NCBI RefSeq assembly: GCF_017875465.1
Contig: NZ_JAGGMQ010000001.1
Coordinates: 4,092,001 to 4,156,000, forward strand
Reading direction: 5' to 3'
Source of the DNA: Winslowiella toletana
GTDB taxonomy: Bacteria; Pseudomonadota; Gammaproteobacteria; Enterobacterales; Enterobacteriaceae
Length of the DNA: 64,000 nucleotides
Shown here: piece by piece, positions 8,506-16,923 of the stretch
Position numbering within the stretch: position 1 is the first letter of the stretch
How the letters are laid out: the number at the start of each line of letters is the position of its first letter
Translations under genes and position numbers: made by a program
The notes under the pieces: model-generated
What the model was told of the DNA's origin: nothing
The model's database searches: none
The model's input: only the letters and a program-made list of their open reading frames with translations

Positions 8506-9792
8506 TTAACCGACCAGATTAAACATAATGCCGGAGATGGCGACCAGGCCAACCAGCACCACAAACAGGTTGCTGGCTGCGCCGCTGTATTTGCGCATCG
8601 CCGGCACCTTATTAATCGCGTACATCGGCATCAGGAACAGCAGTACGGCGATAATCGGGCCGCCCAGCGTCTCAATCATCCCAAGGATACTTGGATTCAG
8701 ACTGGCGACAATCCAGGTGCTGACCAGCATAAACAGCGCGGTATAGCGATTCAGTTTAGCTTCAGCAATCTGCTTGCCACGACTACGCAGTGATTTCACC
8801 ACCAGACCATTAAAGCCTTCGCGCGCGCCCAGATAGTGGCCGAGAAAGGATTTGGTAATCGCGACAATGGCGATAACCGGCGCCAGCCACGCCATCATCG
8901 GCGTATCAAAGTGGTTAGCGAGGTAAGAGAGAATTGAGATGTTCTGTGCTTTCGCTTCCGCCAGGTTTTCTGGCGTCAGGCTGAGTACGCAGCTGAAGAC
9001 AAAGAACATCACGGTGATCACCATCATCAGATGGCTGAAGGCCAGAATGCGCGAGCATTTGCTGTCAGCGGCATCCCCGTACTCTTCACGTTTGGCGACC
9101 GCAAAAGCAGAAATAATCGGCGAGTGGTTAAAGGAGAATACCATTACCGGGATGGCCAGCCACAGCGTCATCAGCAGTCCGTGACCACTTCCGGCCAGCG
9201 ACACATGATGAAAAATCGCGCTACTCCAGTTCGGGATCAACCACAACGCCAGCAGCATCAGCACCGCGACAAAGGGAAACACCAGCATACTCATGGTTTT
9301 CACAATCATCTCTTTACCAAAACGTACGATAGTCATCAGACCAAGCAGCAGTACCAACGCCAGCAATGCGCGTGGCGGTGCCTGCAGATGCAGCTGATGG
9401 GTAATAAAGCTGTCGACGGTATTGGTAATCGCCACGCTGTAGACCAGCAGGATTGGGTAGATCGCCAGGAAGTAGAGCAGGGTAATCAGCTTACCGGCGC
9501 CAACGCCGAAGTGTTCTTCCACTACTTCAGTGATATCCGCGCCGGGCTTGCTGCCAGAAAGCACAAAACGACATAAGCCACGGTGAGCGAAAAAGGTCAT
9601 CGGGAAAGCCAGCAGCGCCATAATCACCAGCGGAATCAGTCCGCCAATACCGGCATTAATCGGCAGAAACAGCACTCCGGCGCCAATCGCCGTGCCGTAT
9701 AAACCCAACATCCACATGGTGTCGCTTTTGCGCCACGTCATCACGCTTTGCTGTTTATCATCCGTTAGAACAGCGGTTTGAGACGAGTTCAT
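8506..9792 (-). CDS. sdaC: Serine/proton symporter SdaC (HAAAP family)
   Basis: Inner-membrane amino acid/proton symporter of 428 residues, matching E. coli SdaC closely in length and in long segments (TDMWMLGLYG-like start, GAGVLFLPINAGIGG, FSFNHSPIIS, KSFLGHYLGAREGFNG). About 11 membrane spans are evident. It brings in L-serine for deamination. In K-12 sdaC sits elsewhere beside sdaB, so this copy is relocated or a paralogue; no serine deaminase adjoins it. An AGAAGG ribosome site precedes the ATG. A near-consensus CRP palindrome lies about 180 bases upstream. Confidence 0.88.
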   Translation of the reverse strand: MNSSQTAVLTDDKQQSVMTWRKSDTMWMLGLYGTAIGAGVLFLPINAGIGGLIPLVIMALLAFPMTFFAHRGLCRFVLSGSKPGADITEVVEEHFGVGAGKLITLLYFLAIYPILLVYSVAITNTVDSFITHQLHLQAPPRALLALVLLLGLMTIVRFGKEMIVKTMSMLVFPFVAVLMLLALWLIPNWSSAIFHHVSLAGSGHGLLMTLWLAIPVMVFSFNHSPIISAFAVAKREEYGDAADSKCSRILAFSHLMMVITVMFFVFSCVLSLTPENLAEAKAQNISILSYLANHFDTPMMAWLAPVIAIVAITKSFLGHYLGAREGFNGLVVKSLRSRGKQIAEAKLNRYTALFMLVSTWIVASLNPSILGMIETLGGPIIAVLLFLMPMYAINKVPAMRKYSGAASNLFVVLVGLVAISGIMFNLVG

Positions 9793-9969
9793 GACCTTCT
9801 CCAGTGTTGCCCGTAATAGAAGAACAATTAATTAACCACCGACGATTTATTCTGACTGGCTCTTGCAGAATTAATCGCCTGGAACGGCAGTGATTAACCA
9901 TAACTATTTTTTATGGCGCACACTCTACCATCGGAATAAGCAGATAGCAGCGTAAGTTTCGCCATCCCG

Positions 9970-9985
9970 GGTGATCATGATCACA
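9970..9985. promoter_or_regulatory. Putative CRP site upstream of sdaC
   Basis: The sequence GGTGATCATGATCACA contains the symmetric core GTGATC-N2-GATCAC of the ideal CRP site. Its centre (9977.5) would sit near -41.5 of a minus-strand start around 9936, where an extended TGCTATCT element is found. sdaC is CRP-responsive in E. coli. Confidence 0.5.
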
Positions 9986-10004
9986 ACTGCGCTAATAAAA
10001 TCAG

Positions 10005-10031
10005 ACCATTAACCTGCCTTAATGGTTTTTT
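10005..10031 (+). terminator. Orphan intrinsic terminator
   Basis: Stem ACCATTAA / TTAATGGT with a 6-base loop followed by TTTTTT on the plus strand. No plus-strand gene ends here: sdaC and ybjG both run on the minus strand. It may mark the 3' end of an unannotated small RNA. Confidence 0.5.
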
Positions 10032-10149
10032 GTCTGTTGTATATGCTGCTAATGTTTTATCTGATAGTGGTAACTACTGTATTTTCATCGCTAACGAATG
10101 ATTACATAGCGTTGTGATTGGTGATTTTTTATTCAGCATGAAATTTAAA

Positions 10150-10163
10150 TTGATGAAAATCAA
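10150..10163. promoter_or_regulatory. Perfect FNR box
   Basis: TTGAT-GAAA-ATCAA matches the FNR consensus TTGAT-N4-ATCAA exactly. No well-formed -10 element sits at the class II distance on either strand, so the target transcript is unclear. sdaC, 360 bases away, is the only downstream gene on the minus strand. Confidence 0.45.
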
Positions 10164-10209
10164 TGTATTATTATAGGATAAAGTTATGGGTGTTTAGAGA
10201 GTAATCAAT

Positions 10210-10277
10210 TTGCGCAACAGGAGATTAATAACCGTTCGTGTAAGGGATTTATTGCGCAAGTATTAACAGTTGTGCGA
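10210..10277. repeat. Three TTGCGCAA-like palindromes
   Basis: TTGCGCAA occurs at 10210-10217 and 10252-10259, and a degenerate TTGTGCGA at 10270-10277. The first two are 42 bases apart (four helical turns). Each is followed by an AT-rich tract containing ATTAA. It looks like a multi-site operator for an unidentified regulator. Confidence 0.35.
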
Positions 10278-10311
10278 AAGGATATTAATTAACAGAGAGA
10301 ATTTAATAAGA

Positions 10312-10343
10312 TGAAAATAATCGGCCCGCATAATGGCGGGCCG
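10312..10343 (-). terminator. ybjG terminator
   Basis: 8-base stem CGGCCCGC / GCGGGCCG at 10322-10343. On the minus strand it is followed by an ATTATTTT tract. It lies 6 bases past the ybjG stop. Confidence 0.7.
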
Positions 10344-10349
10344 GAAAGA

Positions 10350-10955
10350 TTAATTACGCACCCAGCCTTTACGGATAGGGAAAGCAAACAGCGTACGGTA
10401 CAGCTTGCTCAGCAACTGCATCAGCGCGGTACCGTAGAACTGCCACGCTACCTGCGAGAACAGGCAACCCAGCATTCCGACCAGCAGACCGCCGAGCATA
10501 TCCATAGGCCAGTGAACGCCAAGATAGACGCGTGACCAGGCAATGGCGATGCCGGTAAGCATCAGTACCGCCCCGGACCAGCGACGGTGCCAGAGTAAAA
10601 ACGCCAGCGCAAAGGTGAAGATGGTGGTGCCATGATCGCTTGGATAAGAGTAGTCCGGCGCATGCGCAAGGAACTGATAGCCGAAACTAAGGGTAAACGG
10701 ACGCGGATGCGGAAACAGCGCGCCAAGGCAGAAGGAGATAGCCAGCGCATATAGCAGCGCAATGCCGGTTTTCAGGACCAGTTCACGTTGCGAATGGACA
10801 CGATCTTTTGGCCCCCACAGCCACAGTGCAACAATCAGTAACGGGACAATGGCGATCAGATCCTTAGCCAGAAAGGTAGCCAGTGAAATCAGCCACTGTG
10901 GTGACGCCGGGGTGGCGTTAATCCAGAGAAACAGTGCGCGATTAAGCGTTTCCAT
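10350..10955 (-). CDS. ybjG: Undecaprenyl-diphosphatase YbjG (PAP2 family)
   Basis: Inner-membrane PAP2 phosphatase of 201 residues that recycles undecaprenyl pyrophosphate to the monophosphate carrier for peptidoglycan synthesis. The PAP2 signature is visible: a first motif ending HPRPF, PSDHG with the catalytic His, and SRVYLGVHWPMDMLGG with the second His. Several membrane spans surround these. ATG 10955 was preferred to TTG 10961 because AGAGG is better spaced and the METLNRALF start fits the family. In E. coli ybjG, bacA (uppP) and pgpB are redundant. Confidence 0.88.
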   Translation of the reverse strand: METLNRALFLWINATPASPQWLISLATFLAKDLIAIVPLLIVALWLWGPKDRVHSQRELVLKTGIALLYALAISFCLGALFPHPRPFTLSFGYQFLAHAPDYSYPSDHGTTIFTFALAFLLWHRRWSGAVLMLTGIAIAWSRVYLGVHWPMDMLGGLLVGMLGCLFSQVAWQFYGTALMQLLSKLYRTLFAFPIRKGWVRN

Positions 10956-11194
10956 TATCAATTTTCCTCTTCCTGTTAAGCAGATACCAAAACCAAAGCC
11001 GACCGTTCCGCTCAGGGAGCTACGGAAAAATCAGTCAAAATAAGTGCATAGCCTGGAAGCGCCGTCGTCGCAGGTAAATGGAAATTTTCCTAATCACTAT
11101 CGATGTTTCAGTTTGGTTTAAGTTTGATGACGGAAAAATGACGTTTATATAAAAGCGAGAGGAAAAAATCGATTGTCTGCCGCATAAAAAGCAT

Positions 11195-11261
11195 AAAAAA
11201 ACCCGCTAATCATAAGATTAACGGGCTCCACAATTGGGGGATTTCAAAGAAAAGCAGTGGC
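11195..11261 (-). ncRNA. rybB: Small RNA RybB
   Basis: Hfq-dependent envelope-stress small RNA that represses outer-membrane porin mRNAs. The transcript would begin GCCACTGCTTTTCTTTGA, identical to the 5' seed region of E. coli RybB as I remember it. It continues through CCCC and GTGGAGCCC segments into a 3' hairpin (10-base stem at 11202-11211 / 11216-11225, one mismatch) and a run of seven T. Length is about 67 nt. It lies downstream of ybjL, where rybB also sits near ybjL in E. coli. A sigma-E type promoter is positioned exactly upstream. No ORF covers it. Confidence 0.88.
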
Positions 11262-11267
11262 ATTAAT

Positions 11268-11294
11268 TAAGACTGTGGCCCTGAATAAAAGTTC
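11268..11294 (-). promoter_or_regulatory. Sigma-E promoter of rybB
   Basis: Reading the minus strand: GAACTT (-35, 11294-11289), 15 bases, then GTCTTA (-10, 11273-11268), 6 bases before the G that begins RybB. This matches the RpoE pattern (GGAACTT ... TCTGA/GTCAAA type) and is consistent with known sigma-E control of rybB. Confidence 0.75.
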
Positions 11295-11315
11295 TGATCA
11301 ATTAACAATTATTTT

Positions 11316-13004
11316 TTAACTATGTAAAATCGGCCAGATAATCACAATCAGGGTGCCCGCGAGGGTCAGCAACACATTGGCAATAGCATAGGTTCCGGCA
11401 TAGCCCAGCGCCGGAATATTGCTGCGCGCAGTATCACTGATAATCTCCATCGCCGGTGCGCAGGTACGCGCGCCCATAATGGCGCCAAACAGCAGCGCGC
11501 GGTTCATTCGCAGCACCCAGGCGCCAAACAGGAAGCAGATCACCACCGGCACCAGGCTTACCGCCAGCCCGGCGACCAGCATCTGCCAGCCCGCGCTGCC
11601 GAGGCCGTGAGTAATGCCGCTACCGGCGCTCAGCCCGACGCCAGCCATAAACACCATCAGGCCAAACTCTTTCACCATGGTCAGCGCACCCTGCGGAATA
11701 TAACCAAAGGTCGGATGGTTGGCGCGCAAGAAGCCAAGCATAATACCGGCAAACAGCAGACCTGCGGCATTACCAATACCAAAACTGAAACCGCTAAACT
11801 GGAAGGTGATCATGCCAATCATCAAACCAATAATAAAGAAAGAGCAGAATGCCAGCAGATCGGTAAGCTGACTGTGAATGGAGATAAAGCCGATGCGATC
11901 CGCGACGGTTTTTACCCGGCGCGCTTCGCCGCTAACCTGCAGTACATCGCCCTTATTCAGCATAATGCTGTCGTCGATCGGCATTTCTATCTGACTGCGG
12001 ATCACCCGATTAAGGAAGCAGCCATGGTCGGTCAGTTTTAACTGGCTCAGCCGCTTATTCACCGCATTATTATTTTTGACCACAATCTCTTCGGTGACGA
12101 TGCGCATATCCAGCAAATCGCGATCGAACACCTCTTTACCGTTACGGAAACTGGTATCCAGCCGTGAGTGTGCATCCGGATAGCCGACCAGCGAGATCTC
12201 ATCGCCTGGCTGCAGCACTGCATCACCATCCGGGCTGGCCAGAATACCGTTACGCCGAATTCGCTCAATATAGCAGCCGGTGGCGCGATAGATGCCCAGC
12301 TCGCGCAGATTTTTGCCGTCAGCCCAGGCCACCAGCTCCGGGCCGACGCGGTAGGCGCGGATCACCGGCAGGTAGACTTTGCGGATGCTGTCAGTATCCA
12401 GCCCGCGCTCGCGCGCAATCTGTTGCGCGCAGGTAGGCAGATCCTGATGTTGCAGTTTTGGCAGATAGCGCGCGCCAAAGATCAGGCTGACCAGTCCGAC
12501 GAGGTAGGTGAGGGCGTAGCCGAGGCTGAGATTATCCTGCATACGGCTCAGGGCTTGCGGGTCGCTGATGGTCTGGCGCAGGGTGTCGCCAGCGCCCACC
12601 AGCACCGGAGTGGAGGTCATCGAACCTGCCAGCATGCCGGCGGTTAAACCGATATCCCAGCCCAGCAGTTTACCGAGGCCGAGCGCCATTATCATCGCGC
12701 TGAGCACCATCACCACCGCCAGCATCAGGTAATTTTTACCGTCGCGGAAGAAGATTGAAAAAAAGTTAGGCCCGGCTTCCACGCCGACACAAAAAATAAA
12801 TAACATAAACCCGAGATTTAGCGCCTCAGTATTTATTACGAAGTGTTGTTGCCCCAGCAGCAGAGAGACCACTAAAACGCCAATGGAATTACCCAGTTGT
12901 ACAGAACCTAAGCGTAATTTTCCTAAGCACAGTCCTAAAGCCAGTACTACAAATAATAACAGGATGTAATTCCCGCTTAACAATTCGGCGACGTTTATGT
13001 TCAC
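11316..13004 (-). CDS. ybjL: Putative transporter YbjL (AAE family)
   Basis: Inner-membrane protein of 562 residues in the aspartate:alanine exchanger family. Residues 1-180 hold about five membrane spans ([20 protein letters not shown] at the start). Residues about 200-370 hold two cytoplasmic RCK_C/TrkA_C domains (for example [22 protein letters not shown]), and residues about 380-562 hold the second membrane half with [12 protein letters not shown]. The substrate in enterobacteria is not known to me. Its stop lies 55 bases upstream of rybB. It is divergent from ybjM. Confidence 0.87.
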   Translation of the reverse strand: MNINVAELLSGNYILLLFVVLALGLCLGKLRLGSVQLGNSIGVLVVSLLLGQQHFVINTEALNLGFMLFIFCVGVEAGPNFFSIFFRDGKNYLMLAVVMVLSAMIMALGLGKLLGWDIGLTAGMLAGSMTSTPVLVGAGDTLRQTISDPQALSRMQDNLSLGYALTYLVGLVSLIFGARYLPKLQHQDLPTCAQQIARERGLDTDSIRKVYLPVIRAYRVGPELVAWADGKNLRELGIYRATGCYIERIRRNGILASPDGDAVLQPGDEISLVGYPDAHSRLDTSFRNGKEVFDRDLLDMRIVTEEIVVKNNNAVNKRLSQLKLTDHGCFLNRVIRSQIEMPIDDSIMLNKGDVLQVSGEARRVKTVADRIGFISIHSQLTDLLAFCSFFIIGLMIGMITFQFSGFSFGIGNAAGLLFAGIMLGFLRANHPTFGYIPQGALTMVKEFGLMVFMAGVGLSAGSGITHGLGSAGWQMLVAGLAVSLVPVVICFLFGAWVLRMNRALLFGAIMGARTCAPAMEIISDTARSNIPALGYAGTYAIANVLLTLAGTLIVIIWPILHS

Positions 13005-13275
13005 AGGTTAACTTCTTGTTTACCAGCAAGTTGTTGATAGAAATAAATTTATGCGCTAACGTTTATCTGACTGTAAGCGGACGCGACGCTGTTTTTAGCG
13101 CCCGGTAGCGGAATTTATGCAGGGATAAATTAAAGCGAGAATATTTTAATCACTTATTTATTTTTCAGCCAGTAAAAACAACGCGTTTTTAAATTTTTGG
13201 CATTATCTTTTCTTGAATTAACACCGTGGTTAATTCAACGGCAGGCTATCGAACAGAATCAGCTGAGGACCCGCT

Positions 13276-13650
13276 ATGTTGTTACAGGGCGTCCGTTTAT
13301 CGGGCGTATTGACTTGTGTCATGTTGTTTTGTGCGGTGTTTATCATCGTACGTTTCGGTATGGCCGTTGATAGCCCCGGCGAAATCCGGGTTCAGCCAGG
13401 CATGCTGCTGTTTATCCTTCCCGGTGTACTGGCCGGGGTCACTGCCCGTGAGGCGCCGCTCAGCGTGGCACTTGGCGGCGCGTTGCTGTCAATTCCACTT
13501 TGTCTGCTGTTGTCGCATACGCGTTTTATTGTTGCGGCAAGTTTCTGGCAGGAGCTGGCGTGGTATGCCAGTGCGCTGTTCTGGTGTGGATCCGGCGCGC
13601 TGGTAGTGATGCTGTGGCGGGCGATGTTTGGCTCGCGACCGCGCTCGTAG
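13276..13650 (+). CDS. ybjM: Inner membrane protein YbjM
   Basis: A 124-residue hydrophobic protein with four predicted membrane spans (about residues 10-30, 38-55, 60-78, 92-112). It is assigned to YbjM from its position between ybjL and grxA and from its size. The family has no known function. It runs divergently from ybjL and converges with grxA at a bidirectional terminator. The 271-base ybjL-ybjM gap holds only promoter-like AT-rich sequence. Confidence 0.75.
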   Translation: MLLQGVRLSGVLTCVMLFCAVFIIVRFGMAVDSPGEIRVQPGMLLFILPGVLAGVTAREAPLSVALGGALLSIPLCLLLSHTRFIVAASFWQELAWYASALFWCGSGALVVMLWRAMFGSRPRS

Positions 13651-13663
13651 GCAAATAACAGCC

Positions 13664-13698
13664 ATAAAAAAACCGGGTATCGCTACCCGGTTTTTTTT
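13664..13698. terminator. Bidirectional terminator ybjM/grxA
   Basis: Stem ACCGGGTA / TACCCGGT with a TCGC loop, flanked by seven A on the left and eight T on the right, so it works for both convergent genes. Confidence 0.9.
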
Positions 13699-13710
13699 CT
13701 TACGCTGGAA

Positions 13711-13974
13711 TTACTGGAACAGGTTCAGGTTCTCTTTGGCGTAAGCTTCAAAATCAGTGCAACCGCCGATATGTTTCTGATCGAGGAAGATTTGCGGCAC
13801 AGTTTCAACCGGTTTACCCACAGTTTTCTCCAGGTCAGCTTTGCTGATGCCTTCTGCGTGGATATCAATATAACGGAAGTTAAAATCTTCACGCTCTTCG
13901 GTCAGTTTTTCAGCCAGCTCTTTCGCGCGCACACAGTAAGGGCAGCCCGGACGTCCAAAGATCACTGCAAACAT
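13711..13974 (-). CDS. grxA: Glutaredoxin 1
   Basis: An 87-residue cytoplasmic dithiol glutaredoxin that uses glutathione to reduce ribonucleotide reductase and other disulphides. The active site CPYC is at residues 11-14. The cis-Pro segment TVPQIF and the GGCTDFEAY glutathione-binding loop follow. The ATG at 13974 has GAGGAG upstream; a longer in-frame start at 14019 has no family support. It is divergent from ybjC-nfsA. In E. coli grxA belongs to the OxyR regulon; I did not identify an OxyR site with confidence. Confidence 0.94.
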   Translation of the reverse strand: MFAVIFGRPGCPYCVRAKELAEKLTEEREDFNFRYIDIHAEGISKADLEKTVGKPVETVPQIFLDQKHIGGCTDFEAYAKENLNLFQ

Positions 13975-14159
13975 AGGTAACTCCTCAAAGGTTAGATTCT
14001 GTTCTGTGATTAACATCACATTTTATCGCTTAATGGGCTTATGATGCCCGCTTCGTTTGCTGAAAGGAAGAAGGAATTGCCTGTTAATCTGATTTGCACA
14101 GACTATGCAGAAGACCGCTGATTAGGCTTTAATATGTGGCTGCCGACGCATCTGGCAGG

Positions 14160-14229
14160 CGGGCGGCGAGAACGCCGCCCCTACTTTAGGGTATCTGAAA
14201 CATCGTAGGGGAGTCGTTATCGACTCCCG
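14160..14229. repeat. REPIN element, copy 1
   Basis: Two inverted REP units. The left hairpin is GGGCGGCG-AGAA-CGCCGCCC followed by CTAC, then a 20-base centre containing GTATCTGA, then GTAG followed by GGGAGTCG-TTAT-CGACTCCC. GTAG heads with an adjacent hairpin are the mark of REP sequences mobilised by RAYT transposases. This copy is inverted relative to the other two. It lies just upstream of the ybjC ribosome site. Confidence 0.8.
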
Positions 14230-14245
14230 CGCAGCGGAGGTTAAC

Positions 14246-14536
14246 ATGCGTGCATTTGCTCAATTACCTAAAGCGGTGCTGGTACTGGAAGTGCTGGGCA
14301 TTTTACTGCTGGTGCTGGCGATGCTGTCGGTAAACCAGTGGCTGACGCTGCCCGACTGGCTGAGCGGCAAAGCTGCCGCCACGCTGATGTTTTTTGCCGG
14401 TGTGCTGTTAATGCTGCCCGCAGCCGTCACTCTGATGTGGCGTACTGCGCAGGCGCTGGCGCCTCAGCTGCTGGGCAGCGGCAGGCACCAAAACAAAACC
14501 ACCAAAACCGGAGATTCTGATGACGCCGACCATTGA
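14246..14536 (+). CDS. ybjC: DUF1418 family membrane protein YbjC
   Basis: A 96-residue inner-membrane protein with two spans (about residues 10-30 and 45-66) and a polar C-terminal tail. It matches YbjC in length and pattern (MRAFAQLPKAVLVLEVLG start, FAGVLLMLPAAV). Function unknown. Its end overlaps the start of nfsA by 17 bases, so translation is coupled. In E. coli the ybjC promoter drives nfsA and rimK and answers to SoxS. A GGAGG site precedes the ATG. Confidence 0.88.
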   Translation: MRAFAQLPKAVLVLEVLGILLLVLAMLSVNQWLTLPDWLSGKAAATLMFFAGVLLMLPAAVTLMWRTAQALAPQLLGSGRHQNKTTKTGDSDDADH

Positions 14537-15242
14537 TTTATTGCGTTCACATCGCTCGATTCGTGCTTTTAACGAACAGCCGATTACCGATGCACAACGC
14601 GAGGCGATTATTGCCGCCGCGCAGTCGGCTTCGACCTCAAGTTTTTTACAGTGCTCGTCAATTATTCGCATTACCGATCCTGAACTGCGTCAGCAGCTGG
14701 TTGAGCTGAGCGGTGGCCAGAAGTATGTCGCGCAGGCGGCGGAGTTCTGGGTATTCTGCGCTGATTTTCATCGCCACCTGCAGATGTGTCCGGATGCACA
14801 GCTGGGGCTGGCGGAGCAACTGCTGCTGGGTTGTGTCGATACTGCCCTGATGGCGCAAAACGCGCTGGTCGCCGCCGAGTCGTTAGGGCTGGGCGGGGTA
14901 TTTATCGGCGGCATCCGCAATAATATCGCGGCGGTCAGTGAGTTGCTTGACGTGCCAAAACATGTGCTGCCGCTGTTTGGCATGTGTCTCGGCTGGCCGG
15001 ATCAGCAACCGGATGTGAAGCCACGCATGCCGGCTAAAATGCTGGTGCATGAAAACCGTTATCAGCCGATGGATACCAGCGTGCTGGATGAGTATGACCA
15101 GCAGTTGCTGGATTACTATCAGCAGCGTGACAGCCATCAGCGTACTGATACCTGGAGCGCGCATATTCAGCGCACCATGATTAAAGAGAGCCGCCCGTTT
15201 ATTCTCGATTTCCTGCATAAACAGGGCTGGGCAACACGTTAA
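14520..15242 (+). CDS. nfsA: Oxygen-insensitive NADPH nitroreductase NfsA
   Basis: A 240-residue FMN flavoprotein that reduces nitroaromatics and quinones by two-electron steps with NADPH. The FMN-binding start is LLRSHRSIRAF, and SASTSSFLQCSS and GVFIGGIRNN are characteristic segments. The length equals E. coli NfsA. Start ATG 14520 lies inside the end of ybjC, and rimK follows after 21 bases, so ybjC-nfsA-rimK form one operon. Members of this family activate nitrofuran drugs, so loss would confer resistance. Confidence 0.94.
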   Translation: MTPTIDLLRSHRSIRAFNEQPITDAQREAIIAAAQSASTSSFLQCSSIIRITDPELRQQLVELSGGQKYVAQAAEFWVFCADFHRHLQMCPDAQLGLAEQLLLGCVDTALMAQNALVAAESLGLGGVFIGGIRNNIAAVSELLDVPKHVLPLFGMCLGWPDQQPDVKPRMPAKMLVHENRYQPMDTSVLDEYDQQLLDYYQQRDSHQRTDTWSAHIQRTMIKESRPFILDFLHKQGWATR

Positions 15243-15263
15243 AATTGTCTGTGAGGCTTGCTG

Positions 15264-16166
15264 GTGAAAATTGCGATTCTATCCCGCGACGGTAATCTCT
15301 ACTCCTGCAAACGCCTGCGCGAAGCTGCGCTGGCGCGCGGGCATCAGATCGAGATTATCGACCCGCTCTCCTGCTATATGAATATCAATCCGGCCTCAGC
15401 GGCACTGCACTATCGTGGTCAGCCGCTTGGCCACTTTGATGCGGTGATCCCACGGATTGGCCCGGCCACCACATTCTATGGCATGGCGGTGCTACGCCAG
15501 TTTGAAATGTGCGGCAGTTATCCGCTGAATGAGTCGGTGGCGATTACCCGCGCCCGTGACAAGTTGCGCTCGTTGCAGCTGCTGGCGCGGCAGGGGATTG
15601 ATATGCCGGTCACCGGCTTTTCCCATTCGCCGGATGACAGCCGCGATTTAATCGATATGGTGGGCGGTGCGCCGCTGGTGGTTAAACTGGTGGAAGGAAC
15701 GCAGGGGATTGGCGTGGTGCTGGCGGAAACCCGGCAGGCGGCGGAGAGCGTGATTGAAGCCTTTCGCGGCCTTAATGCCCATATCCTTGTGCAGGAGTAT
15801 ATTAAGGAAGCCCGGGGTTGCGATATCCGTTGCCTGGTGATTGGCGATCAGGTAGTGGGCGCCATTGAGCGGCAGGCGAAGGAGGGGGATTTCCGCTCCA
15901 ATCTGCATCGCGGCGGCACTGCGCGGCGGGTGGAGATCAGCCAGCGCGAACGGGAAATGGCGGTTAAAGCCGCTACCACGCTGGGTCTGGATGTGGCTGG
16001 CGTCGATATTTTACGTGCTGCACGCGGGCCGTTAGTGATGGAAGTCAACGCGTCGCCGGGTCTGGAAGGGATTGAAAATATTACCGCGCTGGATATTGCC
16101 AGCCTGATGATTGAGTGGATTGAGCGCCATGCCTGCCCTGGCTTCAGTCTGAAAACCGGCGGTTAA
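15264..16166 (+). CDS. rimK: Ribosomal protein S6 glutamate ligase RimK
   Basis: A 300-residue ATP-grasp ligase that adds glutamates to the C-terminus of ribosomal protein S6. ATP-grasp features are visible: [38 protein letters not shown], and the metal-binding [14 protein letters not shown]. The start is taken as GTG 15264, which gives the KIAILSRDG beginning of the family and has TGAGG 7 bases upstream; a TTG two codons earlier is the alternative. It is the last gene of the ybjC-nfsA-rimK unit. Confidence 0.93.
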   Translation: MKIAILSRDGNLYSCKRLREAALARGHQIEIIDPLSCYMNINPASAALHYRGQPLGHFDAVIPRIGPATTFYGMAVLRQFEMCGSYPLNESVAITRARDKLRSLQLLARQGIDMPVTGFSHSPDDSRDLIDMVGGAPLVVKLVEGTQGIGVVLAETRQAAESVIEAFRGLNAHILVQEYIKEARGCDIRCLVIGDQVVGAIERQAKEGDFRSNLHRGGTARRVEISQREREMAVKAATTLGLDVAGVDILRAARGPLVMEVNASPGLEGIENITALDIASLMIEWIERHACPGFSLKTGG

Positions 16167-16254
16167 GTGCCATATTTCACTCATCGGCGTAGTGTTTGCG
16201 ACACTTTTTCCGTAAGCTGTGCGCTCTTTAATTGGCGGCATGAGGCAGTAGGTT

Positions 16255-16734
16255 ATGGATTCACTCGTCGTTCCAGATATTGACGTGTTACGACGTTGGC
16301 TGGATCAGCAAAGTATCACCTGGTTTGAGTGCGATGCCTGCCAGGCGCTTCATCTGCCGCATATGCAAAATTTTGATGGCGTTTTCGATGCCAAGCTCGA
16401 TCTGGTCGATGACGTTATTCTGTTTTCCGCGCTGGCTGAGGTGAAGCCCACCGCGCTGATCCCACTGGTGGCCGATCTGTCGCAGATCAATGCCAGTTCG
16501 CTGACGGTTAAAGCGTTCCTCGATATTCAGGATGATAATCTGCCAAAACTGATTGTCTGCCAGTCGATAGCGATCACCGCAGGTGTCACCATCGGTCAGT
16601 TTTCGCACTTTATGAAACAGAGCGAAGAGCAGATTTCGATGGTGATCCTCGAGGCGTTTGCCAACAATTTATTAGTGGTTGGCGAGGATGACGATCGCAC
16701 GTCGATTGTCACGCGGCAGTCAATGTTGCACTAA
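16255..16734 (+). CDS. ybjN: YbjN/AmyR regulator-like protein
   Basis: A 159-residue cytoplasmic protein nearly superposable on E. coli YbjN (ECDACQALHLPHMQNFDGVFDAK-type core near residues 24-44, INASSLTVKAFLD, KQSEEQISMVILEA). It is a type III secretion chaperone-like fold of unknown biochemical role. Its Erwinia amylovora orthologue, AmyR, negatively affects exopolysaccharide synthesis, so a regulatory role in motility or capsule is plausible. It has its own 88-base upstream gap and is closed by a clear terminator. Confidence 0.88.
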   Translation: MDSLVVPDIDVLRRWLDQQSITWFECDACQALHLPHMQNFDGVFDAKLDLVDDVILFSALAEVKPTALIPLVADLSQINASSLTVKAFLDIQDDNLPKLIVCQSIAITAGVTIGQFSHFMKQSEEQISMVILEAFANNLLVVGEDDDRTSIVTRQSMLH

Positions 16735-16752
16735 AGCGGTTCCCCGCTGTTT

Positions 16753-16778
16753 AAATGCCGCTTTTTGCGGCATTTTTC
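16753..16778 (+). terminator. ybjN terminator
   Basis: Stem AAATGCCGC / GCGGCATTT with a TTTTT loop and a trailing T-run, 19 bases after ybjN. Confidence 0.88.
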
Positions 16779-16923
16779 ATTTTTACCTCACCACTTTTTA
16801 TTCTGCATTTTGCCCTTAATTGCCAGATATTTCGCGTGGCTTATGCCATAACTGGCGTATCACATAGAAGAAACATGCATAAAAAATCGATAAAAGGCGT
16901 TTTTTACGCTGAGGGCTGGCCTG

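Larger units (their letters stand above)
9793..10349. other. 557-base gene-poor region upstream of sdaC
   Basis: AT-rich stretch without a credible ORF. It holds the sdaC promoter region with a CRP palindrome (9970-9985), an intrinsic terminator on the plus strand with no known gene (10005-10031), a perfect FNR box (10150-10163), three TTGCGCAA-like palindromes (10210-10277), and at its end the ybjG terminator. An AGGA followed by ATG GGT GTT TAG (near 10185) makes a three-codon mini-ORF. Confidence 0.6.
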
